The notes beneath the pieces were generated by a model. The model was not told the DNA's origin. It ran no database searches and saw only the letters and a list, made by a program, of their open reading frames with translations. Position numbers and translations under genes: made by a program. From an uncultured Eubacteriales bacterium (GTDB lineage: Bacteria > Bacillota > Clostridia > Oscillospirales > Acutalibacteraceae), in NCBI GenBank assembly GCA_934445035.1, contig CAKSDI010000003.1, forward strand, positions 253,116 through 317,115: a stretch of 64,000 nucleotides of DNA. The letters run 5' to 3'. Positions within the stretch are counted from its first letter, which is position 1, and each line of letters opens with the position of its first letter. Positions 9,058 to 18,585 of this stretch are shown here, piece after piece.

Positions 9058-10386
9058 ATGAAATTTTCCGAAAGTATTCTTTCGCCTAAAAAGCGCTTTC
9101 ACGGCGGAGCCGAGATAGAGCATTTTAAGAATACAGAAGATTTTGAAACCGTTTTTATGCCTGCTAAAGGAACTTTGTGTATTCCTATGATTCAGCATAT
9201 CGGCGCACCCTGCGAGCCGACAGTTAAAAAGGGAGATAGGGTGTATATCGGAACGCTTATAGGAAAAAGCGTTTCAAAAGTCAGCGCTCCTATTTATTCA
9301 AGCTGTTCGGGAATTGTAAGCGATGTTAAAGAAACCGATATTTCCGGAAGACAGGTTTTATGCGTTTTTATTGAATCAGACGAAAAATCCGAATATGATC
9401 CCTCTATTAAGCCGTTCCCCGTAAAAAGCCCCGAAGATCTTAAAAATGCGGCTTTTAACTGCGGACTTGTAGGCTTAGGCGGCGCGGGATTTCCCACTTA
9501 TATTAAGCTCGATTCAAATTCTGCGGATCTTGATACTCTTATTATTAACGCCGCGGAATGCGAGCCTTATATCACTTCGGACTACAGAGAGTCGCTTGAA
9601 AACTTCAATGATATTATCGAGGGAGTTTATTTGATCAAAGATATCCTCAAATTGCAGAGGGTCATTATCTGTGTAGAAAAAAACAAGCCGAAGGCTATAG
9701 ACAAGCTTATGCTTGTTGCCGCGGATCACCGTGACGCAGACGATTCGGTTAAAGTTATGCAGCTGCCGGACACTTATCCGCAGGGAGCGGAAAAATTGCT
9801 TGTTTATTCCGCAACGGGAAGAAAAATTTCACAGGGTATGCTCCCCTCGGATGTTGGCTGCCTGGTTATGAATATTACAACCGTCGGAACATTATACAGA
9901 TTTATAACTTCTGGAAAACCGCTCACCGCAAAAAGAATAACTCTTGACGGAACAGCGATAACCGAGCCTAAAAACATCATGGTGCCTATAGGCACATCTG
10001 TAAAAGCTGTGCTTGAATTTTCCGATAATCCCGATCCTGACGGCGAAAGCGTTATAATCGGCGGACCTATGATGGGAACTTCGGCTGCAAATCTTAATGC
10101 GGTCATAGAAAAAAGGACAAACGCCGTTCTTGTTATGAAGCCGAAGGCTTCAAAGCAAATGACTAACTGCATTCACTGCCAAAGATGTGCGGGAGTATGT
10201 CCTATGAGCCTTTATCCGGCGCAGGTCGAGGCGGCTTTAAGATCGGATCATAAAGAAATGCTCGATCAGCTTTATGTTGGTTACTGTATAGAATGCGGAT
10301 GCTGTTCATATATCTGCCCCGCCGCAAGACCTCTCACCCAATCGATGAGAACGGCAAAAGCAGAATTAAGGAGGAATAAAAAATGA
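9058..10386 (+). CDS. rnfC: Rnf complex subunit C
   Basis: A 442-residue RnfC, the peripheral NADH-side subunit of the ferredoxin:NAD+ oxidoreductase. The central part carries the Nqo1-like flavin/NADH fold (GLGGAGFPTYIK; NAAECEPYITSDY). Two [4Fe-4S] motifs lie near the C-terminus, CIHCQRCAGVCP and CIECGCCSYICP. The N-terminal FHGGAEIEHFK and a lipoyl-like segment (KKGDRVYIGTLIG) are typical. GGAGG precedes the ATG. It opens the operon rnfCDGEAB, the order used in acetogens, and overlaps rnfD by 4 bases. Confidence 0.95.
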   Translation: MKFSESILSPKKRFHGGAEIEHFKNTEDFETVFMPAKGTLCIPMIQHIGAPCEPTVKKGDRVYIGTLIGKSVSKVSAPIYSSCSGIVSDVKETDISGRQVLCVFIESDEKSEYDPSIKPFPVKSPEDLKNAAFNCGLVGLGGAGFPTYIKLDSNSADLDTLIINAAECEPYITSDYRESLENFNDIIEGVYLIKDILKLQRVIICVEKNKPKAIDKLMLVAADHRDADDSVKVMQLPDTYPQGAEKLLVYSATGRKISQGMLPSDVGCLVMNITTVGTLYRFITSGKPLTAKRITLDGTAITEPKNIMVPIGTSVKAVLEFSDNPDPDGESVIIGGPMMGTSAANLNAVIEKRTNAVLVMKPKASKQMTNCIHCQRCAGVCPMSLYPAQVEAALRSDHKEMLDQLYVGYCIECGCCSYICPAARPLTQSMRTAKAELRRNKK

Positions 10387-11327
10387 AAGAAATTCTAAAG
10401 GTTTCATCTTCTCCTCATATAAAGCATCCCGAAACAACAAGGGGCATAATGGCTGATGTTATTATAGCACTTTTGCCTGCCGCAATTTTCGGATGCATCT
10501 TATTCGGATTAAGGGCGCTTTTGGTTCTGCTCGTTTGCGTGGCGGCGGCTGTTGCTTCGGAATTTTTATGGAATCTTATTCTTAAAAAGCCTAACACGAT
10601 AGGCGATCTTTCCGCTGTGCTGACAGGTCTTTTGCTCGGAATGAACCTATCGCCCAAAATTCCGCTTTATATGGCGGCAATAGGCTCTGTTGCGGCTATT
10701 ATAGTAGTTAAGCAGATGTTCGGAGGGTTAGGTCATAATTTTGTAAACCCTGCGATAGCCGCAAGAATTATTCTTATGGTTTCTTTCCCCTCTGCGATGA
10801 ACAGATTTTCAGACCCTGTTTTTTCAGTGGGAGAAGCCGCAAAAATAGTTACAAGCGCAACGCCTTTAAGCGACAGCTCGGCGGCTGTAAGCCTTAAATA
10901 TGCCTTTTTCGGGTTTTACAGAGGCTGTATCGGCGAAACCTGCACATTTCTATTGATCATAGGCGGAATTTATCTTATTGTAAGAAAGATCATCTCGCCT
11001 GCAATTCCTTTAAGCTTTCTTGCAACTGTGGCGGTTTTGAGCCTTATTTCTCATCAGAATGTTGCAATGCAGCTTTGCACAGGCGGACTTATGCTCGGTG
11101 CGATATTTATGGCCACGGATTATACGACCAGCCCGAAAAGCCCAATAGGCAAAATTATTTACGGCATAGGCTGCGGAGCAATAACATTTATTATAAGAAA
11201 ATTCGGATCTCTGCCGGAGGGCGTTTCATATTCGATAATTCTTATGAATATTATAACTCCTCTTATTGACAGATTTACTTTAAGAAAGCCTTTCGGCTTT
11301 AAAAAGGCGGTGAAAGCTGATGAGTAA
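10383..11327 (+). CDS. rnfD: Rnf complex subunit D
   Basis: A 314-residue membrane protein with about nine hydrophobic helices, homologous to NqrB. It carries covalent FMN in the family; the expected threonine is in FMATDYTTSPKSP. HPETTRGIMADVIIALLPA near the start is characteristic. It forms part of the ion-translocating core. It overlaps rnfC by 4 and rnfG by 8 bases, so translation is coupled along the operon. Confidence 0.93.
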   Translation: MKEILKVSSSPHIKHPETTRGIMADVIIALLPAAIFGCILFGLRALLVLLVCVAAAVASEFLWNLILKKPNTIGDLSAVLTGLLLGMNLSPKIPLYMAAIGSVAAIIVVKQMFGGLGHNFVNPAIAARIILMVSFPSAMNRFSDPVFSVGEAAKIVTSATPLSDSSAAVSLKYAFFGFYRGCIGETCTFLLIIGGIYLIVRKIISPAIPLSFLATVAVLSLISHQNVAMQLCTGGLMLGAIFMATDYTTSPKSPIGKIIYGIGCGAITFIIRKFGSLPEGVSYSIILMNIITPLIDRFTLRKPFGFKKAVKADE

Positions 11328-11922
11328 CGGAACAAATAATTCTCAGGGCTTTAAAAAGGATCTTTTATACCCTACTCTGACGCTTGTGATAATCTGCTTT
11401 ATCGTAACTTTGATGCTAAGCGGAACAAATCTTCTGACCTCCAAAAAAATCGAAAAGCTGTCAAAAAAACAGCAAAACGATTCAATGAGCGAGGTTATGC
11501 CTGCGGATGAATATGTGGAATTCCCGTTTCAGGTAAAAGACGGATATGCCGACTGCTATAAGGCCGTGAAAGACGGAAACGAGATAGGATATATTTTCAT
11601 CACTTCCGCAAAGGGTTACGGCGGCGATATATCCGTGATGACGGCGATAGACCAGGAAAAAACAATAAAAGCTATAAAAATACTTTCCGCAGACGATGAA
11701 ACTCCGGGGCTCGGACAAAATGTAAAAAGAGCTGATTTTTTGAAGCAGTTTTCCAAGCTAAAAGATAATATCACCGTGGTTAAAAACGGAGCGGACAGCG
11801 CAAAAGGTGAGATAAACGCCGTAACGGGAGCGACAAGAAGCTCAAGAGCCGTAACGGCTGCTGTAAACAAAGCGCTTGAATATATGAACGAGCTTACACA
11901 GGAGGAAACGGCAAATGAATAA
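11320..11922 (+). CDS. rnfG: Rnf complex subunit G
   Basis: A 200-residue protein with one N-terminal membrane helix (residues ~15-37) and an extracytoplasmic FMN-binding domain. The flavinylation motif is in INAVTGATRSS (about residues 168-178), where the threonine receives FMN from an ApbE-type transferase; no ApbE is in the window. GGDISVMTAID and DDETPGLGQNV are typical of NqrC/RnfG. It overlaps both neighbours by 8 bases. Confidence 0.92.
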   Translation: MSNGTNNSQGFKKDLLYPTLTLVIICFIVTLMLSGTNLLTSKKIEKLSKKQQNDSMSEVMPADEYVEFPFQVKDGYADCYKAVKDGNEIGYIFITSAKGYGGDISVMTAIDQEKTIKAIKILSADDETPGLGQNVKRADFLKQFSKLKDNITVVKNGADSAKGEINAVTGATRSSRAVTAAVNKALEYMNELTQEETANE

Positions 11923-12598
11923 GAATGTTAAATATCTTACCGACGGCCTTATTAAAGAAAATCCAGTTTTAAGACTTGTTCTCGGCACCTGCCCGACGCT
12001 CGCCGTAACGACCTCCGCAAAGAACGGTATAGGAATGGGCATAGCGGCAACAGCAGTGCTTATTTGTTCTAACCTTGTTATATCTCTTCTCAGAAAAGTA
12101 ATTCCCGATAAGGTCAGAATTCCGGCATATATCACTATTATCGCGGGCTTTGTAAGTATTGTTCAGCTGCTTGTAAAAGCGTATGCTCCCGCAATCGACG
12201 AATCGCTCGGAATTTATCTTCCTTTGATAGTTGTAAACTGTATAATTTTAGCGAGAGCAGAAATGTTTGCTTCAAAAAATTCGGTGCTTCCGAGCGTGTT
12301 AGACGGTCTCGGAATGGGCATAGGCTTTACGGCAACGCTCACTCTTATGGGAATTATCAGAGAATTTTTAGGAGCCGGCACATTCTTTGCACTGCCTGTC
12401 ACTTCAAAAATTATCGATCCTATGATAATTTTCCTTTTGCCTCCCGGCGGATTTTTCGTGTTCGGAATTTTAGTTGCAATATCTAATGCTTTAGCTAAAA
12501 AATCGGGCAAAAAACCTGTAAGCGACATTGACTGCAAAAACTGCCCTGCAAGCTCTGTTTGTTCTGAATATAAACAAAAGGAGGAAGAAAACAAATGA
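11915..12598 (+). CDS. rnfE: Rnf complex subunit E
   Basis: A 227-residue integral membrane protein with six predicted helices, paralogous to RnfA and homologous to NqrD. TDGLIKENPVLRLVLGTCPTLAV is split here as LIKENPVLRLVLG and TCPTLAVT; ESLGIYLPLIVVNCIIL is the family core. A C-terminal tail carries CKNCPASSVC, four extra cysteines not needed for the conserved membrane Fe-S site. GGAGG precedes the start, and it overlaps rnfA by 4 bases. Confidence 0.92.
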   Translation: MNKNVKYLTDGLIKENPVLRLVLGTCPTLAVTTSAKNGIGMGIAATAVLICSNLVISLLRKVIPDKVRIPAYITIIAGFVSIVQLLVKAYAPAIDESLGIYLPLIVVNCIILARAEMFASKNSVLPSVLDGLGMGIGFTATLTLMGIIREFLGAGTFFALPVTSKIIDPMIIFLLPPGGFFVFGILVAISNALAKKSGKKPVSDIDCKNCPASSVCSEYKQKEEENK

Positions 12599-13203
12599 AC
12601 ACTTATGTAATGTTAGCCTCCATTCTGCTTGCGGGAATTCTCAGCAATAATATGGTCCTTTCGAAGTTTTTGGGGATCTGCTCATTTTTAGGAGTTTCGA
12701 AAAAGACCTCCACCGCTGTTTCTATGAGCCTGGCTGTTATACTTGTTATGCTCATATCAACTGCCGTGACTTACCCTATTTATTATTTTGTTTTAAGAAA
12801 CAAATACGAATATCTTATTACGGTGGTATTCATTCTTGTTATCGCGGCAGTGGTCCAGCTGCTTGAAATTCTTATGAAGAAATTTATGAATTCGCTATAC
12901 CACGCGCTCGGAATTTATCTTCCGCTGATCACGACCAACTGCGCGGTGCTCGGTATCGCAATGCTCAATACCACTGATTTTGACGCGGCGAAGTACTCAT
13001 TTTCAAAGCTCTATCTTTTCTCTCTTACAAACGCTTTGGCGGCAGGCGCGGGATTTTTGCTTGCTATGCTCCTTTTCTCGGGAGTAAGAGAGCGGCTCGA
13101 AACGGCTGATGTGCCTGAATTTTTAAAAGGTCTTCCCATAACTTTAATTGCGGCGGCGCTTGTTTCCCTCTCATTTCTGGGATTTGCCGGAATCGGAGGT
13201 TAA
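12595..13203 (+). CDS. rnfA: Rnf complex subunit A
   Basis: A 202-residue membrane protein with six helices, homologous to NqrE. SNNMVLSKFLGICSFLGVS near the start and HALGIYLPLITTNCAVLG carry the conserved cysteines thought to hold an Fe-S centre in the membrane with RnfE. Start ATG follows GGAGGAAG. rnfB begins 5 bases after the stop. Confidence 0.94.
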   Translation: MNTYVMLASILLAGILSNNMVLSKFLGICSFLGVSKKTSTAVSMSLAVILVMLISTAVTYPIYYFVLRNKYEYLITVVFILVIAAVVQLLEILMKKFMNSLYHALGIYLPLITTNCAVLGIAMLNTTDFDAAKYSFSKLYLFSLTNALAAGAGFLLAMLLFSGVRERLETADVPEFLKGLPITLIAAALVSLSFLGFAGIGG

Positions 13204-13208
13204 AGATT

Positions 13209-13988
13209 ATGAGTTCGATTATTATACCGGTTGTTTTTGTTGTTGCGATAGGAATTATCGCAGGAGTGGGATTATCGCTTGCCTCTGTTTTCTTCGGCGT
13301 TAAAAATGATGAAAAGCAGGAAAAGATAAGAGAATGTCTTCCCGGAGCCAACTGCGGCTCCTGCGGATATTCCGGGTGCGACGGTTATGCCGCCGCCATA
13401 GCCTCGGGCGAGGCTTCCCCCGATAAATGCGCTCCAGGCGGAGCTAAGACGGCTCAAATGCTTTCCGAAATTTTAGGCACTGAAATAAAAACCGATAAAA
13501 AAGCTGCCTTTATAGGCTGCTCAAGAACCGAAGAAAACTCAAAGCTCCTTTATTCTTACGAGGGGATCAAATCCTGTGAAGCGGCTTCTTTGGTACTCAA
13601 AGGCCCGCTTTCCTGTGAATACGGATGTATCGGGTTCGGCGACTGCGTTAAGGCGTGCAAATTTGAGGCTATTAAATTTGAAAACAATTTACCCATTGTA
13701 TGTAAAGATCTCTGCACAGGGTGCGGGGAATGCGCTAAAGTATGTCCTAAACAGCTTATAGACCTTTTACCTTTAAAAGCAAAGGTAAGAGTCGGGTGCA
13801 AAAATAAGTCAAAAGGACCGTCTGTAGTAAAAAACTGCGCGGTTTCGTGTATCGCGTGCGGAATGTGCGAAAAAGCCTGCAAGTTTGACGCAATTCATGT
13901 TAAAGACAATCTCGCTGTGATAGATTATGATAAATGCAAAGGCTGCAAGGCCTGCGTGAAAGCCTGCAAGCGCGGAGTAATAAAATAA
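13209..13988 (+). CDS. rnfB: Rnf complex subunit B (ferredoxin-facing)
   Basis: A 259-residue protein: an N-terminal membrane helix, a 4Fe-S domain (LPGANCGSCGYSGCDGYA), then a cysteine-rich ferredoxin section with CIGFGDCVKACKFEAI, CTGCGECAKVCP, CIACGMCEKACK and CKGCKACVKACK. It is the electron-entry subunit that accepts electrons from reduced ferredoxin. GGAGG precedes the ATG. It is the last gene of the operon, ended by the terminator at 14014-14040. Confidence 0.94.
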   Translation: MSSIIIPVVFVVAIGIIAGVGLSLASVFFGVKNDEKQEKIRECLPGANCGSCGYSGCDGYAAAIASGEASPDKCAPGGAKTAQMLSEILGTEIKTDKKAAFIGCSRTEENSKLLYSYEGIKSCEAASLVLKGPLSCEYGCIGFGDCVKACKFEAIKFENNLPIVCKDLCTGCGECAKVCPKQLIDLLPLKAKVRVGCKNKSKGPSVVKNCAVSCIACGMCEKACKFDAIHVKDNLAVIDYDKCKGCKACVKACKRGVIK

Positions 13989-14013
13989 ACATTGTATTGT
14001 CTAAAAAAAATAA

Positions 14014-14050
14014 GTGCATAACCGAAACTCGGTTATGCACTTTATTTTTT
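14014..14050. terminator. Bidirectional terminator between rnfB and ispH-rpsA
   Basis: GTGCATAACCG and CGGTTATGCAC pair (14014-14040) with a T-rich run to the right and, on the other strand, a matching T run from the A-rich left flank. It serves both convergent operons. Confidence 0.85.
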
Positions 14051-14055
14051 TATAA

Positions 14056-16071
14056 TTATTCGGCTGTTTCTTCCGTATCAGCAGTCTTTTCCTCATCTTT
14101 AACTTCTTCCTCACTCGGAGCAATTAAAGCGCGGATAGAAAGGCTTACTCTCTTTTTCTCCTGATCAACGGCGATTATCTTAGCCTGAACTTCCTGACCT
14201 ACGGAAAGCTCATCCTGCGGCTTTTCAACATGCTTATCAGCGATCTGAGAAATATGGATAAGACCGTCAACACCGGGGAGAATTCTTGCAAACGCACCGT
14301 AAGAAGTGAGGCTTACGATCTTAACATCGGCAACATCTCCGACAGCGAACTTGTTATTGAAAACAGTCCACGGATTGTCCTCTTCTTTTTTATATCCTAA
14401 AGAGATCTTTCTCTTCTCGGGATCGAGAGCTTTAACATAAACCTCAACAGTATCGCCTACTGAAAGAATTTCAGACGGATTTTTAATGCGCTGCCACGAA
14501 AGCTCCGAAATATGTACCATTCCGTCAACTCCGCCGATATCTACAAACGCACCGTAAGAAGTGAGCGATTTAACAACACCTGTAAATCTATCGCCTACAG
14601 CGATATCTGCCCAGATCTTATCCTCGGCTGCCTTGCGCTGTTCTTTAAGCACGCTGCGGATAGAGCCTACAGCTCTTCTGCCGCGGCCGATCTCGATTAT
14701 TCTGAACTGAACCTGTTTGCCCTTAAGGTCTTCAAGCGGTTCGTTTCTTGAAGCTGTAGCCTGAGAAGCAGGGATAAAGATACGGATATTGCTTGAATAA
14801 ACCTGAACTCCGCCCTTTATGATATCCTTAACAACTCCAGTGAGAATTTCTCCCGAATCCTTAGCGGCAACTATATTATCCCAACCGGCAATAGCATCGT
14901 AACGACGCTTTGAAAGCATTGCGGTTCCTTCCTGATCATTGACCTTCATAATAATAAGATCAAGCTTGTCGCCTATCTTAACTTCGTCCTCCAACTTAAC
15001 ATTGGGGTCAAGAGAAAATTCATCGGCAGAAACATAACCTGCAAGACCTCTTCCGATATCCACCTGAATTTCAGTGGGGCTAACGGCAAGAACGGTGCCC
15101 GTTACTTTCTGATCTCCTGTTAAGTTGCTGAGCGAAGCCTCAAATGCTTCCTCATCCGTCATTTCCTCGAAGCTTTTTTGAACAGTTGCATTTCCCTCCA
15201 TCTGTTCGTCTACCGGTTGTAAAATTTCCGACATGGTTTTAATAACCTCCCTTATAATACCCGCCGGAGTCGATGCACCGGCGACAACTCCAACGCTTTC
15301 ACAATCCTTAAAAAAATCCGCGGATAATTCATCAGCGGTTTCTATAAGCACCGTTTTTTCGCAAAGCGCTTTGCACACCTCGAAGAGTTTTTTAGTATTT
15401 GAGCTGTGCCTGCCTCCTATAACGACCATATGATCATTACATTCGGAGAGCCTTTGCGCTTCTTCCTGTCGCATTGCAGTAGCATTACATATTGTATCAA
15501 ATATTTTCGCATTTGTACATAGTTTTTTTAAAAAAATTTGAGCTTTTTCCCATTTTTTTGCGTTAAAAGTCGTCTGAGAAACAGCGCTCACGCTTTTTTT
15601 CTTTAATTCGGGGTGATTTTTAAAGATTTCTTCAAGCTCATATGTATCGGAGAACACATAATATTCTCCTTTTATATGCCCGATAATTCCTATTACTTCC
15701 TGATGGGAGCTATCCCCTGCTATAAATATCACATCGCCGTTTTCGCTGTTATCGTTTACTATTTTATGAATTTTTGAAACGAAAGGACAGGTTGCGTCTT
15801 TTAATTCCACACCGCTTTTTTTCGCCCTGTCGTAAACCTCTTTTGATACTCCGTGCGATCTTATAACAAGCGTGTAGTTTTCGGGAGTGTTTAAAGGATC
15901 GTCTACCACAACAACTCCCTTTTTTGCCAGCTCATCAACCATCTGTTCATTATGAATTATCGGTCCTAAAGTGGCGACCTTTTTATTATCGGCAAGCAAG
16001 TCGTAAACCGTGTTAACAGCCCTGTCTACTCCGAAACAAAATCCCGCTCTTTTTGCAAGAGTGATCTTCAT
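14056..16071 (-). CDS. ispH: IspH (HMBPP reductase) fused to ribosomal protein S1
   Basis: A 671-residue fusion. Residues ~1-285 are IspH, the [4Fe-4S] enzyme of the last MEP-pathway step making IPP and DMAPP; cluster cysteines are C12 (FCFGVDRA), C95 (ATCPFVSK) and C195 (ICNATAM). After a linker, residues ~325-650 hold four S1 RNA-binding repeats, with typical TSYGAFVDIGGVDGMVHISEL, here cited as TSYGAF and GMVHIS, and an acidic Glu-rich tail. This fusion is known in Clostridia. It overlaps cmk by 4 bases (ATGA), so it is coupled to it. Confidence 0.95.
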   Translation of the reverse strand: MKITLAKRAGFCFGVDRAVNTVYDLLADNKKVATLGPIIHNEQMVDELAKKGVVVVDDPLNTPENYTLVIRSHGVSKEVYDRAKKSGVELKDATCPFVSKIHKIVNDNSENGDVIFIAGDSSHQEVIGIIGHIKGEYYVFSDTYELEEIFKNHPELKKKSVSAVSQTTFNAKKWEKAQIFLKKLCTNAKIFDTICNATAMRQEEAQRLSECNDHMVVIGGRHSSNTKKLFEVCKALCEKTVLIETADELSADFFKDCESVGVVAGASTPAGIIREVIKTMSEILQPVDEQMEGNATVQKSFEEMTDEEAFEASLSNLTGDQKVTGTVLAVSPTEIQVDIGRGLAGYVSADEFSLDPNVKLEDEVKIGDKLDLIIMKVNDQEGTAMLSKRRYDAIAGWDNIVAAKDSGEILTGVVKDIIKGGVQVYSSNIRIFIPASQATASRNEPLEDLKGKQVQFRIIEIGRGRRAVGSIRSVLKEQRKAAEDKIWADIAVGDRFTGVVKSLTSYGAFVDIGGVDGMVHISELSWQRIKNPSEILSVGDTVEVYVKALDPEKRKISLGYKKEEDNPWTVFNNKFAVGDVADVKIVSLTSYGAFARILPGVDGLIHISQIADKHVEKPQDELSVGQEVQAKIIAVDQEKKRVSLSIRALIAPSEEEVKDEEKTADTEETAE

Positions 16072-16736
16072 AGGCCTAATTTTTCCTTTATAATATTTAC
16101 TACCATTTCGGCTGATTCTTCAAGCTTTTTGCCCGTGGTATCGGCTGTTACCGAATCAGGCGCAGGCTTAAGCGGAGCTATTTCGCGGTGAGAATCGTTA
16201 TAATCTCTTATTTTTATATCTTCTTCTATCTGCGAAAGCTCAACATCCATTCCTTTAAGAGTGAGTTCTTTATATCTTCTCATCGCCCTTTCGCTTACCG
16301 AGGCTGTGAGAAAAATTTTGACCTGAGCGTTCGGCAAAACCACGGTGCCGATATCTCTGCCGTCCATTATAACATTGTTTTCTCTGGCAAGCTTTCTTTG
16401 CATTTCAAGCAAAAATGCCCTTACTTCCGGCTTTGAAGATACTGCCGAAGCCATCATAGAAGCCTCGGGAGTTCTTATCAGATCGGAAACATCTCTGCCG
16501 TCTAACAAAACATGCTGAACAGAGTCCTTAAATTCTATCTTAATATCGGTATCCGCTAAAATTCCGTCAACCTCTGCGTCGGAATCGGGATCATATCCGC
16601 ATTCTTTAAATTTAAGACCTATCGCTCTGTAAAGAGCGCCTGTATCAACATAAATATAACCAAGCTTTTGTGCCGCGGCTCTCGCCACTGTGCTTTTTCC
16701 TGCTCCTGCAGGACCGTCAATAGCAACTGATATCAT
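16068..16736 (-). CDS. cmk: Cytidylate kinase
   Basis: A 222-residue (d)CMP kinase. The P-loop is DGPAGAGKSTVA at residues 7-18; YVDTGALYRA and MDGRDIGTVVLP are nucleotide-binding motifs, and IKIRDYNDSHRE covers the lid region. The cmk-ispH-rpsA order is common in Firmicutes. The ATG has GGAG upstream; the flavoprotein gene ends 13 bases before it, so the two may be one transcript. Confidence 0.95.
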   Translation of the reverse strand: MISVAIDGPAGAGKSTVARAAAQKLGYIYVDTGALYRAIGLKFKECGYDPDSDAEVDGILADTDIKIEFKDSVQHVLLDGRDVSDLIRTPEASMMASAVSSKPEVRAFLLEMQRKLARENNVIMDGRDIGTVVLPNAQVKIFLTASVSERAMRRYKELTLKGMDVELSQIEEDIKIRDYNDSHREIAPLKPAPDSVTADTTGKKLEESAEMVVNIIKEKLGL

Positions 16737-16748
16737 AATTTTTCTCCT

Positions 16749-17978
16749 TTACTCAGCGGCATTTTTTCCGGCGAGAAAACCGGTTGAAAATGCTATTTGC
16801 AAATTATATCCGCCTGTATAAGCGTCTACATCTATTATTTCCCCGCAAAAGAACAATCCATCAATTTTTTTCGAAGCCATTGATTTAGGATCTATTTCCT
16901 TAACGCTTATTCCGCCCGAAGTAATAATTGCCTCTTCAATAGGCCGAAATGCAGTAATATTAAGCTTTAAAGCTTTAAGAAGCGAGCAAAGATTTTCTCT
17001 TTCTTCACGGCTTATTTGATTTACTTTTTTATGAGGATCGATTTTTGAAAGTCTTACTATCACGCTTACAAGACTTTTCGGCAGCAGTTTATAAAGCGAA
17101 TTTGAAAATTCTTTATTCTGCTCCGAAGAAAAATCTCTTAAGATTCGTGCGTTTAACTGCTCAAAACTAAGAGCCGGTTTTAAGTCAATAAATGCGGTGT
17201 ATTTTGCATTCTTTTTTCTCATTTTTGCAGAAGCGCTCAATACAAGCGGACCCGAAATTCCGAAATGAGTAAAAAGAAGATCGCCTAGCTCTGAAAATAC
17301 CGGTTTTTTAGAATCGTTTTCATAAACCGATAAAACTACATTATTAAGCGTAAGCCCTGCAAGCTTAGTGCAAAATCCCTCAAGGCATTCAAGAGGCACA
17401 AGCGACGGCAAAATAGGCTCAACACAAATTCCGAGGTCTTCGGCTATTTTATATCCGTCGCCCGTGGAGCCCGTAAGCGGATAAGAAGCGCCGCCTGTGG
17501 CTAAGATCACCCTATCGCAGGAAACGGTTTCACCCGATTCAAGCAAAACTGCCTTTACGGAATTATTCTCCGTCAGAATTTTTTCCGCTCTTCCCTTTTT
17601 AATTTTACAGTTTAATTTCTTTGCGGCGAAAACCAGCGCGTCTGCTATATCGACCGCTTTATCCGAAACGGGAAAAACCCTTCTTCCCCTTTCGGTTTTA
17701 AGCGCAACGCCGTGATTTTCAAAAAAACTCATAGTATCCTGAGAGTTAAAAGAAGAAAAAGCGGAGTAAAGGAATTTTTCATTTTTAGCTGTATTTTCTA
17801 TAAGCTCTCTTAAAGTGCAATTATTCGTTACATTGCACCTGCCTTTGCCTGTTATTAAAAGCTTTCTTGCAGGGCGGTCATTCTTTTCCAAAATCAAAAC
17901 TTCCGCCTTGTTTTGTGCGGCGCTTATTGCCGCCATAAGACCTGCGGGCCCTGCTCCTATTACAACTATTTTCTTCAT
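16749..17978 (-). CDS. HI0933/BaiN-family flavoprotein
   Basis: A 409-residue NAD(P)/FAD-dependent oxidoreductase of the HI0933/BaiN-like family. The FAD-binding GAGPAGLMAAI is at residues 7-17; LITGKGRCNVTN and LATGGASYPLTGSTGDGY are family signatures, and the C-terminal GGYNLQIAFSTG closes the FAD site. Its physiological substrate is generally unknown; the bile-acid role of BaiN should not be transferred. It lies just upstream of cmk on the same strand, a frequent arrangement in Clostridia. Confidence 0.88.
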   Translation of the reverse strand: MKKIVVIGAGPAGLMAAISAAQNKAEVLILEKNDRPARKLLITGKGRCNVTNNCTLRELIENTAKNEKFLYSAFSSFNSQDTMSFFENHGVALKTERGRRVFPVSDKAVDIADALVFAAKKLNCKIKKGRAEKILTENNSVKAVLLESGETVSCDRVILATGGASYPLTGSTGDGYKIAEDLGICVEPILPSLVPLECLEGFCTKLAGLTLNNVVLSVYENDSKKPVFSELGDLLFTHFGISGPLVLSASAKMRKKNAKYTAFIDLKPALSFEQLNARILRDFSSEQNKEFSNSLYKLLPKSLVSVIVRLSKIDPHKKVNQISREERENLCSLLKALKLNITAFRPIEEAIITSGGISVKEIDPKSMASKKIDGLFFCGEIIDVDAYTGGYNLQIAFSTGFLAGKNAAE

Positions 17979-18010
17979 TTAAACCTCACCTGAAAGATAT
18001 TTTACTACAT

Positions 18011-18050
18011 TTATAATAAAAATAAAAGCTTTTCTTAAAGAAAAGCTTTT
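18011..18050 (-). terminator. Intrinsic terminator after the small membrane protein gene
   Basis: An 11-bp inverted repeat, AAAAGCTTTTC/GAAAAGCTTTT (18024-18050), with a T-rich stretch on the minus-strand side. It separates the DUF5685/J-protein/membrane-protein operon from the flavoprotein-cmk operon. Confidence 0.7.
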
Positions 18051-18578
18051 TTACTTGAATATTTTTTTGATCTTCGGGTGAATTTTCATCATATAAACTC
18101 CCGAAAGCCTTGAAAACGCGATATCGTAAACGATAAAAACGCCGTTTGCCGCTATCCAGAAAATTGCAAGGCCCCATTTCATAAAGCTTCCCACATCGTC
18201 AAACGAAACGCCGAAAAGCTTTGTCAGCAACAAATAATAAACATATGCTCCTGCATTGAATACGGCAAGCTTGACCGCCCACTCCAAAACAAAGTTTTTA
18301 ATTTTTTCCGCAAGAGCTTTTATTATCGGATAAAACCCTAAAAAGCAAATATATAAAAGCTTTGATTCATTATCGGGATAAAAAGCGATAATGGCGGAAC
18401 TGATTATATACGCGCTTACAGCGAATTTATAATCGGTTTCTATTAAAACAACTGCGATAAACAGCCCTGAAACCGCGGGGACAGCATAAGTTAGATACGG
18501 AAAAAGGCCGAACAGCATAAACACTGCGGACAATGCCGCCATAACCGCGCAAAGTGTAATTTTACCTGTTTTTTTCAT
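18051..18578 (-). CDS. Small integral membrane protein, unassigned
   Basis: A 175-residue protein with about five hydrophobic helices (LCAVMAALSAVFMLFGLFPY at the start) and a basic C-terminus (IHPKIKKIFK). The general plan resembles S-components of ECF vitamin transporters, but I cannot assign a substrate and do not see a diagnostic motif. The start is placed at the ATG reading MKKTGK, 7 bases after the J-protein stop; a longer reading frame to 18737 would overlap that gene by ~150 bases and is not credible. Confidence 0.6.
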   Translation of the reverse strand: MKKTGKITLCAVMAALSAVFMLFGLFPYLTYAVPAVSGLFIAVVLIETDYKFAVSAYIISSAIIAFYPDNESKLLYICFLGFYPIIKALAEKIKNFVLEWAVKLAVFNAGAYVYYLLLTKLFGVSFDDVGSFMKWGLAIFWIAANGVFIVYDIAFSRLSGVYMMKIHPKIKKIFK

Positions 18579-18585
18579 AATTTCA

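Noticed and set aside
16749..17978. Bile-acid 7-dehydroxylation enzyme BaiN
   Set aside because: The family match is to a broad HI0933-type group, and no other bai genes are present, so the specific function is not supported.
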